Source: Muribaculaceae bacterium
Lineage (GTDB): Bacteria; Pseudomonadota; Alphaproteobacteria; Rs-D84
Length of the DNA: 8,392 bases
Assembly (NCBI GenBank): GCA_023665245.1
Contig: JAMPEH010000089.1
Location: 1-8,392, forward strand
Direction of reading: 5' to 3'
Made by a program: the position numbers and the translations under genes
Notes under the pieces: model-generated
The model's database searches: none
Told to the model about the DNA's origin: nothing
Seen by the model: the letters and a program-made list of their open reading frames with translations, nothing else
Shown: positions 1-6,498 of the stretch, piece after piece
How the letters are laid out: each line of letters opens with the position of its first letter
Numbering within the stretch: the stretch's first letter is position 1

Positions 1-1
1 C

Positions 2-49
2 GTTGTTCCGGGCGCCTGCAATTATGACGGCTATGGGGTCTGCGAATAA
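2..49 (+). CDS. C-terminal end of an upstream gene, unidentified (partial)
   Basis: Only the last 15 codons are inside the window, reading VVPGACNYDGYGVCE and then TAA at 47-49. The family cannot be recognised from this tail. Its place 83 bases ahead of a Dpp/Opp-type permease is where the solute-binding protein gene often sits in such operons, so a family 5 binding protein is a reasonable guess. An upstream enzyme gene is equally possible, and the two cysteines in the tail give no family signature. The frame is open to the window edge and the codon use resembles that of the downstream genes. I am fairly sure it is coding and unsure what it encodes. Confidence 0.5.
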   Translation, partial: VVPGACNYDGYGVCE

Positions 50-63
50 GAGTTAGAAGGATC

Positions 64-109
64 TATGGCGCCAATGTAAATGTGTCAGCGCAATTGCATT
101 GGCGCCATA
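64..109 (+). promoter_or_regulatory. Perfect 13-bp inverted repeat / stem-loop between upstream gene and permease
   Basis: The arms TATGGCGCCAATG (64-76) and CATTGGCGCCATA (97-109) are exact reverse complements, with a 20-base spacer. A G-U pair and two A-T pairs can extend the stem inward. Each arm contains the 8-bp palindrome TGGCGCCA (66-73 and 100-107), and the spacer holds another palindrome, GCAATTGC (90-97). No proper T-run follows (only TATTTCT), so full termination is unlikely. In many ABC importer operons a stem-loop after the binding-protein gene protects its mRNA or dampens downstream expression; that role is inferred here. The duplicated palindrome could instead be a DNA operator. 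Confidence 0.7.
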
Positions 110-121
110 TTTCTAAAAAGC

Positions 122-127
122 AGGGTG
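122..127 (+). promoter_or_regulatory. Ribosome binding site deciding the start of the first permease
   Basis: AGGGTG lies 5 bases before the ATG at 133. The frame is open back to an ATG at 82, but that start lies inside the inverted-repeat loop, has no Shine-Dalgarno site, and would add 17 residues atypical of the family ahead of the conserved first membrane segment. The start at 133 is therefore preferred. Confidence 0.75.
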
Positions 128-132
128 AATTT

Positions 133-1089
133 ATGATTAAGTATACAATAAAGCGATTGCTTTTGATCGTTCCCGTCATCATTGGCGTCACGGCGCTGAT
201 CTTCCTGCTGCTGAGCCTGGTCCCCGGCGATCCGGCGAAGCTTATCCTCGGCAACGACGCCACTCTGGCCATGATCGAGGCAAAGCGGGCGGACCTGGGG
301 CTGGATCAGCCGTTGGTGATCCGTATGCTGCAATATATGCGGGACGCGCTTTTGCACCTGGATTTTGGAACGTCGTACTATAATTCCACTCCGATCGTCA
401 GCGAGATCGCCAGCAGGCTCCCGCGGACCATGGCGATCGCCGGATTTGGCAGCCTTGTCACGGTCCTCCTGGGGATACCCCTGGGCGTGTTTGCCGCCGT
501 CAAGCAGAACGGCCTGGCCGACCGCTTCTGCATGGTGGCGTCCATGGTCGGCGTTGCGCTTCCCGAGTTCTGTGTGGCCATGCTGCTGGTGACGGCCTTC
601 TCGACGAAGCTGGGCTGGCTGCCCTCCCACGGTGTAAAAACATGGCAGTGCTACATCATGCCGGTCATTGCCATCGGATTGAACAGTATGGCGCGGCTGG
701 CGAGAAACGCGCGCAACTGTACGCTGGAGGTCATCCGCTCCGACTACGTTTCCACAGCCCGCGCGAAGGGCGTCAGCGAATACAAAACCATTATGCACCA
801 TGTCCTCCCCAATTCGCTGATCCCTGTTGTGACAAGCATCGGCACCTCCTTTGCGAACATGCTTGGCGGTACCATTGTCATCGAGAACGTATTTTCCATT
901 CCGGGGATGGGGCAGTATATCGTTACGGCCATCAATAACCGCGACTATAATGTGATCCAGGGCTGTGTGATCGTGCTGGCCGTATGTTTCAGCATCATCA
1001 TACTTTTGATCGATCTGGTTTACGCCTACATAGATCCGCGCATAAAGGCGCAGTACGTGGGGAGCGGCAAAAAGAGGGTGAAAAAATGA
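133..1089 (+). CDS. ABC importer permease, DppB/OppB family
   Basis: Inner-membrane subunit of a peptide/nickel/opine-type ABC importer; it forms the channel with the next gene's product. The 318 residues match the usual family length. An N-terminal membrane segment (about 8-29) is followed by the family's PGDPA motif (31-35) and the external region. The membrane core starts near 100. The cytoplasmic EAA coupling loop is at about 204-230 (DYVSTARAKG, then VLPNSLIPVVT), and the family's C-terminal DPR sits at 301-303. The next gene starts inside its stop codon (ATGA at 1086-1089), which points to coupled translation. The family assignment is firm. The substrate (di- or oligopeptide, nickel, oligosaccharide or other) cannot be read from the sequence, so no gene symbol is given. 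Confidence 0.95.
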   Translation: MIKYTIKRLLLIVPVIIGVTALIFLLLSLVPGDPAKLILGNDATLAMIEAKRADLGLDQPLVIRMLQYMRDALLHLDFGTSYYNSTPIVSEIASRLPRTMAIAGFGSLVTVLLGIPLGVFAAVKQNGLADRFCMVASMVGVALPEFCVAMLLVTAFSTKLGWLPSHGVKTWQCYIMPVIAIGLNSMARLARNARNCTLEVIRSDYVSTARAKGVSEYKTIMHHVLPNSLIPVVTSIGTSFANMLGGTIVIENVFSIPGMGQYIVTAINNRDYNVIQGCVIVLAVCFSIIILLIDLVYAYIDPRIKAQYVGSGKKRVKK

Positions 1090-1958
1090 ACAGAGAAGCT
1101 GTAGTGAACAGAAAGAAGGAAAGGCCGTTCTTCTCCGTTCTCAAGCGCCTGGCCCAGAATAAACTGTCTGTTATCGGCGCGGTGATCCTGGCGGTGATCA
1201 TCCTGGCGGCCGTCTTTGCGCCGCTGATCGCCCCCTATTCCTATGAGGTGATGGACCCCGCGCACATTCTGGAGGGCCCCTCGTCCATACATATCTGCGG
1301 AACGGACAACCTGGGGCGCGACATTTTCAGCCGCCTGCTGTACGGGGCGAGGTACTCGCTGCTGCTGGGGTTTATTTCGGTGATCGCGTCTCAGTTCGTG
1401 GGCATCATTATCGGCGCGATCGTCGGCTATTACGGCGGCCTGATGGAAAATGTGGTCATGCGCCTTCTTGACGTGATCCAGTCCATACCCGGCACCCTTC
1501 TTACGATCACGATCTCGGCGGTATTTGGGCCAGGCTTTGTCAATACCGTTTTTGCCCTGGCGATCAGCCATGTGCCGGGAACTGCGCGGACGACCAGGGC
1601 CCTGGTCCTGACCGTCCGGAAAAATGAATATCTGGAAGCGGCGGACGCCTGCAACTGCAGCGATCTGCGGAAGATCTTCAGCCATATCCTGCCCAATATC
1701 ATTTCTTACATGATCGTGAATTTCATTACTGCGGTCGCCTATACGATCCTGCAGGCCGCAAGCCTCAGCTATATCGGCCTGGGCGTGCAGCCGCCTACTC
1801 CGGAATGGGGCGCTCTGCTTACGAGCGCACGGGATTACATGAGGGACTATACCTATATGCTGATCTTCCCCTGTGTTGCCATCGGAATGACCGTTTTGTC
1901 CCTGAACCTGCTTGGCGACGGCCTGCGCGACGCTTTGGACCCCAAGATGAAGAAATAA
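1086..1958 (+). CDS. ABC importer permease, DppC/OppC family
   Basis: Second channel subunit, 290 residues. A cytoplasmic N-terminus (1-25) of the OppC_N type precedes the first membrane segment (about 27-50). The hallmark CGTDNLGRDIFSRLLYGAR (71-89) is present, as is LSYIGLGVQPPTPEWGALL (227-245), both diagnostic of DppC/OppC. The C-terminus carries LLGDGLRDALDPK. The EAA coupling loop (181-204) reads EYLEAADACNCSDLRKIF, so the normally conserved glycine of EAA-x3-G is Asn190, flanked by Cys189 and Cys191. The start ATG at 1086 overlaps the previous stop and has GAGGGTG (1074-1080) 5 bases before it. The ORF is open further upstream to 984, but that part lies within the preceding gene and is not used. 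The family is firm, the substrate unknown. Confidence 0.95.
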   Translation: MNREAVVNRKKERPFFSVLKRLAQNKLSVIGAVILAVIILAAVFAPLIAPYSYEVMDPAHILEGPSSIHICGTDNLGRDIFSRLLYGARYSLLLGFISVIASQFVGIIIGAIVGYYGGLMENVVMRLLDVIQSIPGTLLTITISAVFGPGFVNTVFALAISHVPGTARTTRALVLTVRKNEYLEAADACNCSDLRKIFSHILPNIISYMIVNFITAVAYTILQAASLSYIGLGVQPPTPEWGALLTSARDYMRDYTYMLIFPCVAIGMTVLSLNLLGDGLRDALDPKMKK

Positions 1959-1971
1959 AAGTGGTGATATA

Positions 1972-2955
1972 ATGGATAACCAGAACAACGCATTCCTTTC
2001 GGTTGAAAATCTTGCCGTAGAATATACGTCCAACGGGGAGGTCGTACACGCGGTCAATGGCGTGAGCTTCACCCTGGACAGGGGCAGGACCCTTGGCCTT
2101 GTGGGGGAGACAGGCGCGGGCAAGACGACGATCGCAAAGTCCATCCTGAGGATCCTGCCGGAGCCGCCGGCCCGGATCAGAGGCGGCAGGATCGTCCTCG
2201 ACGGCGTCGATCTGCTGGGGCTGAGCAGGAGCGAGATGTACAAGATCCGGGGAAACAAGATATCCATGATCTTCCAGGACCCCATGACGTCACTGAACCC
2301 GGTACATAAGATCGGCGAGCAGATTACGGAGGTCATAGAGCTCCATAACCCCGGAATGACCCACGGAGAGGCAAAGCGGCGTTCCATCGAGATGCTGGAG
2401 CGTGTGGGCATACCGGCGGACCGGTACGGCGAGTACCCCCACCAGTTTTCCGGCGGAATGAAGCAGCGCGTCGTGATCGCCATGGCGCTGGCCTGCAATC
2501 CGGAGCTGCTGCTCGCCGACGAACCCACTTCCGCCCTTGACGTGACCATCCAGGCGGAGGTCCTGGCCATGATCAAAGCGCTGCGGGACGACCTCGGCAC
2601 GGCCATGGTCATGATCACCCATGATTTGGGCATTGTGGCGCAGGTGTGTGACGAGGTGGCGATCGTTTACGCGGGAGAAATATTGGAATACGGCTCAACA
2701 CGGGAGATCTTCCAGAATTGCAGGCACCCATACACCATCGGCCTGTTTGGCGCGATCCCCAAGCTGGACGCGAAGGTCAGACGCCTCAACGCCATAAAGG
2801 GCCTGCCCCCTGATCCGACCAATATGCCCCGGGGCTGCCGGTTCCATCCGCGCTGCCAGATGGCCAGCGACGCATGCAGGCGCGGCGGGATCCCTTTTTG
2901 CGAGGTCGGCCCGGGACATTTTTGCAGATGTATTCATCCGGAAGGGAGGGCGTGA
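1972..2955 (+). CDS. ABC importer ATPase, DppD/OppD family
   Basis: Cytoplasmic ATPase that pairs with the next gene's product to power import. In order along the 327 residues: Walker A GETGAGKTT (45-53), Q-loop FQDP (101-104), intact signature FSGGMKQR (159-166), Walker B LLLADEPTSALD (179-190, catalytic Glu184) and H-loop His217. The Walker A differs mildly from the common GESGSGKS. The C-terminal oligopeptide/dipeptide domain follows HPYT (252-255) and is cysteine rich (C289, C295, C302, C310, C318, C320); in some DppD/OppD homologues such cysteines hold an iron-sulfur cluster. The gene follows the permease by 13 bases, with a modest GGTGAT (1963-1968) site before the ATG. All ATPase residues look intact. 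Confidence 0.95.
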   Translation: MDNQNNAFLSVENLAVEYTSNGEVVHAVNGVSFTLDRGRTLGLVGETGAGKTTIAKSILRILPEPPARIRGGRIVLDGVDLLGLSRSEMYKIRGNKISMIFQDPMTSLNPVHKIGEQITEVIELHNPGMTHGEAKRRSIEMLERVGIPADRYGEYPHQFSGGMKQRVVIAMALACNPELLLADEPTSALDVTIQAEVLAMIKALRDDLGTAMVMITHDLGIVAQVCDEVAIVYAGEILEYGSTREIFQNCRHPYTIGLFGAIPKLDAKVRRLNAIKGLPPDPTNMPRGCRFHPRCQMASDACRRGGIPFCEVGPGHFCRCIHPEGRA

Positions 2956-2958
2956 GCG

Positions 2959-3918
2959 ATGGGAGCACTGGTTGAAGTACGGCACCTGAAAAAATATTTC
3001 AAGACCGGCGGCGGGATGCTGCACGCGGTGGACGACGTCAGCTTCCAGATCCCGGAGGGCACGACGATGGGCGTCGTAGGGGAATCCGGCTGTGGCAAAT
3101 CGACGCTGGGAAGGACCATCATCCATCTGCTGGAAAGCACGGATGGAAAGATCTATTTTGAGGGCAGGGATGTGACAAGCCTTACCGGCAGGGAGAAGCG
3201 TACGCTCCGGGAAAAAGCGACCATTATTTTTCAGGACCCCTATTCGTCGCTGGACCCCCGCTACACCGTCAGCAGCATCATCCGGGAGCCGCTGAGGATC
3301 GCAAAGCGGTTTTCCCGGGGAGAACTGGCGGATAAGGTCGGCGAGCTGATGTCGCTGGTGGGCATCGATCCCAGGCTTGCCCAGTCCTATCCGCATGAGC
3401 TGGACGGCGGCAGGCGGCAGCGGATCGGTATCGCCCGGGCGCTGGCGCTGGACCCCAAATTCATTGTTTGCGACGAGCCTGTTTCCGCCCTTGACGTATC
3501 CATTCAGGCCCAGGTCCTGAACCTGCTGCAGGATCTGCAGGAGCAGAGAAAGCTGACATATATGTTCGTGACCCACAACATGTCCGTAGTGCGGCATATT
3601 TCCGACAATATCTGCGTGATGTACCTGGGCCAGCTGGTAGAGACCGCAAAGACCGAGGATATTTTCGAGAGGCCGTACCACCCCTACACAAAGGCGCTGC
3701 TGTCGGCGATCCCATCCACGGATCTGGACAAAAAGCTGGAGCGGATCCCCATGAAGGGGGAATTGACGTCTCCCATCGATCCCAAACCGGGCTGCCGGTT
3801 TGCGGCGCGCTGTATGTACGCCACAGAGGCGTGCCAGCAGCCCCAGACGCTGGAGGAAGCGGCTCCCGGTCATTATGTCTCCTGCTGCAGGGCCAAAGAG
3901 CTGTATGATGCCGGATGA
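2959..3918 (+). CDS. ABC importer ATPase, DppF/OppF family, with altered signature motif
   Basis: Second ATPase of the importer, 319 residues. Walker A GESGCGKST (41-49), Q-loop FQDP (91-94), Walker B FIVCDEPVSALD (168-179, Glu173) and H-loop His206 are present. The signature motif reads HELDGGRRQRIGIARAL, so the usual LSGGQ has become LDGGR (148-152), with Asp in place of the Ser that contacts the gamma phosphate. The reading was checked at codon level (CTG GAC GGC GGC AGG). I recall similar variants in Clostridia, so it may be a subfamily trait. The C-terminal domain again has cysteines (C279, C285, C292, C309, C310). The start follows the previous stop by 3 bases and has AAGGGAGGG (2942-2950) 8 bases upstream. 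Confidence 0.95.
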   Translation: MGALVEVRHLKKYFKTGGGMLHAVDDVSFQIPEGTTMGVVGESGCGKSTLGRTIIHLLESTDGKIYFEGRDVTSLTGREKRTLREKATIIFQDPYSSLDPRYTVSSIIREPLRIAKRFSRGELADKVGELMSLVGIDPRLAQSYPHELDGGRRQRIGIARALALDPKFIVCDEPVSALDVSIQAQVLNLLQDLQEQRKLTYMFVTHNMSVVRHISDNICVMYLGQLVETAKTEDIFERPYHPYTKALLSAIPSTDLDKKLERIPMKGELTSPIDPKPGCRFAARCMYATEACQQPQTLEEAAPGHYVSCCRAKELYDAG

Positions 3919-4445
3919 GGAAGCGCATGAAATACGGAAGAGAAGAGATCCCCTGTGCGGATGATCTGAACAGCTTTGAATGCGGCCAGCGGAAAACGCC
4001 CTGCTTTGCCACAAGACGGGGCCAGGAGGTCTCTGCCGCGATCCTGATCATTGTGGCGGCGGTGGTGCTTGTACTGAAAATGAGCGCGTCCGCGGGAAGC
4101 GTTTCCTATGCGATGGACGGCTCAGCGCTGGGCGTTGCCTGCAAAGACCATGCGCCGGTGTTTATTGCCTATTCGGAGATTCAGGAGATCGTGCTGTGTA
4201 CGGCATTTCCTATGGGAGAAGCGGTGACATGCGCGGACTGGGACAGTGGCTGGTGCGGGACCTACCGCAGCGAAGAACTTGGCGAGTACACGCTTTTTGC
4301 CTACAGCGGCGTCGGTGAGTTCATCATGGTCCGAACTGCGGGAGAACTGCTGATTTTTAATGCCGGCGATCAGAAAACAACAGAGGACCTCTATGAGCAG
4401 CTGCTGCAAAAGGCGGCGGTCCATACCGAAAGCGGTGATGCGTGA
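3915..4445 (+). CDS. Single-pass membrane protein with bacterial PH-like domain, function unknown
   Basis: 176 residues: a charged N-terminus of about 38 residues with three cysteines (C14, C23, C30), one membrane segment (about 39-54, IIVAAVVLVL core), then a soluble domain of about 110 residues. That domain resembles bacterial PH-like (bPH) domains in its pattern: an I-Y-EI-I-L strand (83-93), a turn rich in Trp, Gly and Cys ending in GTY (114-116), EELGEYTLFAY (119-129), IMVRT (136-140), LLIFN (144-148) and a closing helix TTEDLYEQLL (154-163). The RRG before the membrane segment suggests the PH-like part faces outward. The first ATG overlaps the previous stop (ATGA); ATG 3927 has AGGAAG (3918-3923) but with very short spacing. 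It overlaps the epimerase start. The PH assignment is by pattern only; the role is unknown. Confidence 0.8.
   Translation: MRKRMKYGREEIPCADDLNSFECGQRKTPCFATRRGQEVSAAILIIVAAVVLVLKMSASAGSVSYAMDGSALGVACKDHAPVFIAYSEIQEIVLCTAFPMGEAVTCADWDSGWCGTYRSEELGEYTLFAYSGVGEFIMVRTAGELLIFNAGDQKTTEDLYEQLLQKAAVHTESGDA
4434..4439 (+). promoter_or_regulatory. Ribosome binding site supporting the epimerase start at 4445
   Basis: GGTGAT lies 5 bases before the ATG at 4445. A GTG at 4442 is in the same frame and adds only one residue, but it sits 2 bases from this site, which is too close. The epimerase ATG at 4445 abuts the previous stop (TGATG), a typical translational coupling junction. Confidence 0.5.
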
Positions 4446-5476
4446 TGGTGGAGAGAGAATTTTATGGCCGCCTGAGAGGGAGACAGCCTGTCCACAGCTA
4501 TACGATCACGAACAGGAAAAAAGAATTTGTGCGGCTTTTGGATTATGGCGCCTCCATAGAGGAGATCGCAGTCCTTGATAAGGACGGCAGGATCGGACCG
4601 GTCACGGTAACGCTGAAAACCGATGGGATCGAGACCAACCCATACCTGGGTGCGACCATTGGACGGTGCGCGAACCGGATCGCGTTCGGCCGCTACAGGG
4701 CCGGCGGGCAGATCGTCCAGCTGGAAAGGAACAAGGACGGGCATTTCTTCCACGGCGGAAGCGGCAACTACGCAAAAAAGCTGTTTGACAGTGAGATCCT
4801 GGCAGAAATGAACGGAGTCAGATTTCACCTCCACGACACGGGCGAAGGGGGATTCCCGTGTACGGCGGAAGCATCTGTTACCTACTCGTTTGACGACGAG
4901 GGGAGGCTTTCCATCCTCTACGAGATGGAGGGCGCGGACTGTACGGTTTTAAGTCCGACGAACCATGCTTTTTTCAATCTGTCCGGCAATGGAGACGTGC
5001 GGGAGCAGTATCTCTGGATCGCCTCGGAGCGGACCGCGTCGCGGGACGCGGCAAAGATTCCCGACGGCGGCACGGCCGGCGTCAAAAATACGACCGCGGA
5101 TTTTTCCGCCCTGCAAAGGATCCGCGATGTAATGGACAAGGGCGGCGAAGGCGGCTCCGGAAGAACTGTGTATGACGAATACTATCTGCTCAAAGGAGCC
5201 GGCTTCCGGCAGGCGGCCGCCCTGTTCTGCGCGGAAACAGGACGGATGATGAAGGTGTTTTCCGATATGCCCTGCCTGATCCTCTTCCTGTATCCGTGCA
5301 GGGAGGAGGCGGTCGGAAAACACGGTGAGGTTTATGCCGGGTATTGTTCCGTCTGCCTGGAAACCGGATTTGTCCCCAACGCGGTAAATTTTCCGGCATA
5401 CGGTTCGCCGCTGTTTCCAAAGGGCCGGAAGCTCGTTTCAAAGACGGTATATCAATTTGAGAGGTGTTTATTGTGA
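4445..5476 (+). CDS. Aldose 1-epimerase (mutarotase), GalM-like
   Basis: Cytoplasmic enzyme of the galactose-mutarotase fold that interconverts alpha and beta anomers of a free aldose. The 343 residues match the family. Visible markers: GRCANRIAFG (73-82, substrate-binding Arg78), HGG (103-105), PTNHAFFNLSG (171-181, catalytic acid His174), YDEYYLL (243-249, Asp244 at the place of the substrate-selective Asp) and CLETGFVPNAVNFP (304-317, catalytic base Glu306). Common GalM has LETQ and PDAxN here, so Gln is Gly and Asp is Asn; the sugar preferred may differ. There is no signal peptide. No galactokinase or glycosidase lies nearby, so I give no gene symbol. Its presence between transporter and hydrolase genes suggests that the imported compound yields a reducing sugar. 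Confidence 0.93.
   Translation: MVEREFYGRLRGRQPVHSYTITNRKKEFVRLLDYGASIEEIAVLDKDGRIGPVTVTLKTDGIETNPYLGATIGRCANRIAFGRYRAGGQIVQLERNKDGHFFHGGSGNYAKKLFDSEILAEMNGVRFHLHDTGEGGFPCTAEASVTYSFDDEGRLSILYEMEGADCTVLSPTNHAFFNLSGNGDVREQYLWIASERTASRDAAKIPDGGTAGVKNTTADFSALQRIRDVMDKGGEGGSGRTVYDEYYLLKGAGFRQAAALFCAETGRMMKVFSDMPCLILFLYPCREEAVGKHGEVYAGYCSVCLETGFVPNAVNFPAYGSPLFPKGRKLVSKTVYQFERCLL
5460..5466 (+). promoter_or_regulatory. Ribosome binding site deciding a GTG start
   Basis: AGAGGTG lies 6 bases before the GTG at 5473. The alternative in-frame GTG at 5464 falls within this site and so cannot use it. The chosen GTG overlaps the epimerase stop as GTGA (5473-5476), indicating coupled translation. Confidence 0.7.
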
Positions 5477-6489
5477 GTCGGGATAATCAAATGTGGGAGA
5501 TCCATGGACAGTCGAAGGCAAAACGCCTGCGGTGGGGCGCGGCGCAGAATACGGTCAGCTGGGCCTATATGAAGATGCTGCGTGAGACGAACAAAACCTG
5601 TAAAGTCTATGACTGCAATCCCTATGTGGAGGTGTATCAGCTCAGGGACAACCTGTATGGGCTGTTCAACCAGAATAACGACGGAGCAGGCGACGTCTGG
5701 ATGTATCTTCTGATCGGGCCGGAAAAGGCGATGGTCATCGATACGGCCTGCGGACTGGGGGATCAGAGGGCGCTGATCGATGAGATCACAAACAAAATGC
5801 CCATTGTCGTGGTCAACACCCATCTGGGCCCTGACCACTCCTATGGCAATGTCCGGTATGATACCGTCTATTGCCATAAGTATGAGGTGGAAAATATCCG
5901 ATCCAAGGTGCGGCCCGGGATGTTTGACTATCTGTTCGATCAGGACGGAAACAACATCTGGCTGCAATTCGACAGGAAGGATCTGCCGCCCTACAGAGAC
6001 TATCAGCTCACCGGCGTTGAGGACGGCCATGTCTTCAACCTCGGGGCAGATTACGACGTGGAGCTGTTCTGGACGGGAGGCCATGCGGCGGGACACGCCA
6101 TGTTCCTTGACAAAAAGGGCCGCAGCCTCTTTGCGGGCGACGATGTATGCAGCGATATCATCAGCTGCGGCGGCGGACCGAAGAAGGGCCTGTTCTACAA
6201 CTGCTACCGGAACGTGGAGACCTATCACGACAATCTGGGCCGTTTGCTGGAAAGAATCGGTGAATTTGACTATATTTTCCCGGGCCACTTTATGGTGAAT
6301 CTGGAGAACCATGTGCTGTATGACATCTATGACGCCCTCGGCAGCATTCTGGAGAATCCGGATGATTATGACTATGCGGAGAAGCATGTGAATGGCAGCG
6401 GGGAAGAGCAGCTGAGAATGCAGAAGCACGTCCGGGGATTTGGCATGATCGCCTATACGCCGGAAGGCGTCTACCGGCCCAGGGAATAG
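5473..6489 (+). CDS. Metallo-beta-lactamase-fold hydrolase with HxGxDH motif
   Basis: Predicted cytoplasmic metallohydrolase of 338 residues with no signal peptide. The N-terminal 45 residues are a charged extension. The fold begins near NPYVEVYQLRDNLYGLF (49-65). The first metal motif reads THLGPDHSYGN (116-126): His117, Asp121 and His122 are kept, but the second His of HxHxDH is Gly119. Later ligands are kept: GGHAAGHAM (202-210, His204), FAGDD (220-224, Asp223) and FPGHF (269-273, His272). So one zinc-1 ligand is lost while the zinc-2 set is complete. The codons (CAT CTG GGC CCT GAC CAC) show no sign of frameshift. The translation start is the GTG at 5473, overlapping the epimerase stop. 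The substrate is unknown; the fold covers esterases, lactonases, thioesterases, phosphodiesterases and others. Confidence 0.9.
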   Translation: MSRDNQMWEIHGQSKAKRLRWGAAQNTVSWAYMKMLRETNKTCKVYDCNPYVEVYQLRDNLYGLFNQNNDGAGDVWMYLLIGPEKAMVIDTACGLGDQRALIDEITNKMPIVVVNTHLGPDHSYGNVRYDTVYCHKYEVENIRSKVRPGMFDYLFDQDGNNIWLQFDRKDLPPYRDYQLTGVEDGHVFNLGADYDVELFWTGGHAAGHAMFLDKKGRSLFAGDDVCSDIISCGGGPKKGLFYNCYRNVETYHDNLGRLLERIGEFDYIFPGHFMVNLENHVLYDIYDALGSILENPDDYDYAEKHVNGSGEEQLRMQKHVRGFGMIAYTPEGVYRPRE

Positions 6490-6493
6490 GAGG
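6488..6493 (+). promoter_or_regulatory. Strong consensus ribosome binding site
   Basis: AGGAGG lies 5 bases before the ATG at 6499 and overlaps the stop of the preceding gene (TAG 6487-6489). A second AGGAGG overlaps it at 6491-6496. This is the best Shine-Dalgarno site in the window, which suggests that the last gene of the operon is translated strongly in its own right. Confidence 0.85.
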
Positions 6494-6498
6494 AGGAA

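Noticed and set aside
82..132. A 17-residue N-terminal extension of the first permease from the ATG at 82
   Set aside because: It starts inside the hairpin loop, has no ribosome binding site and is not typical of the family; the ATG at 133 has AGGGTG at the right distance.
1026..2633. A 535-codon open frame on the minus strand across the second permease and first ATPase
   Set aside because: No recognisable domain, and it runs through two clearly coding sense genes; explained by GC-rich codon use.
2695..4014. A 439-codon open frame on the minus strand across the two ATPase genes
   Set aside because: Same register effect as above over most of its length; the opposite strand encodes intact Walker, signature and H-loop motifs.
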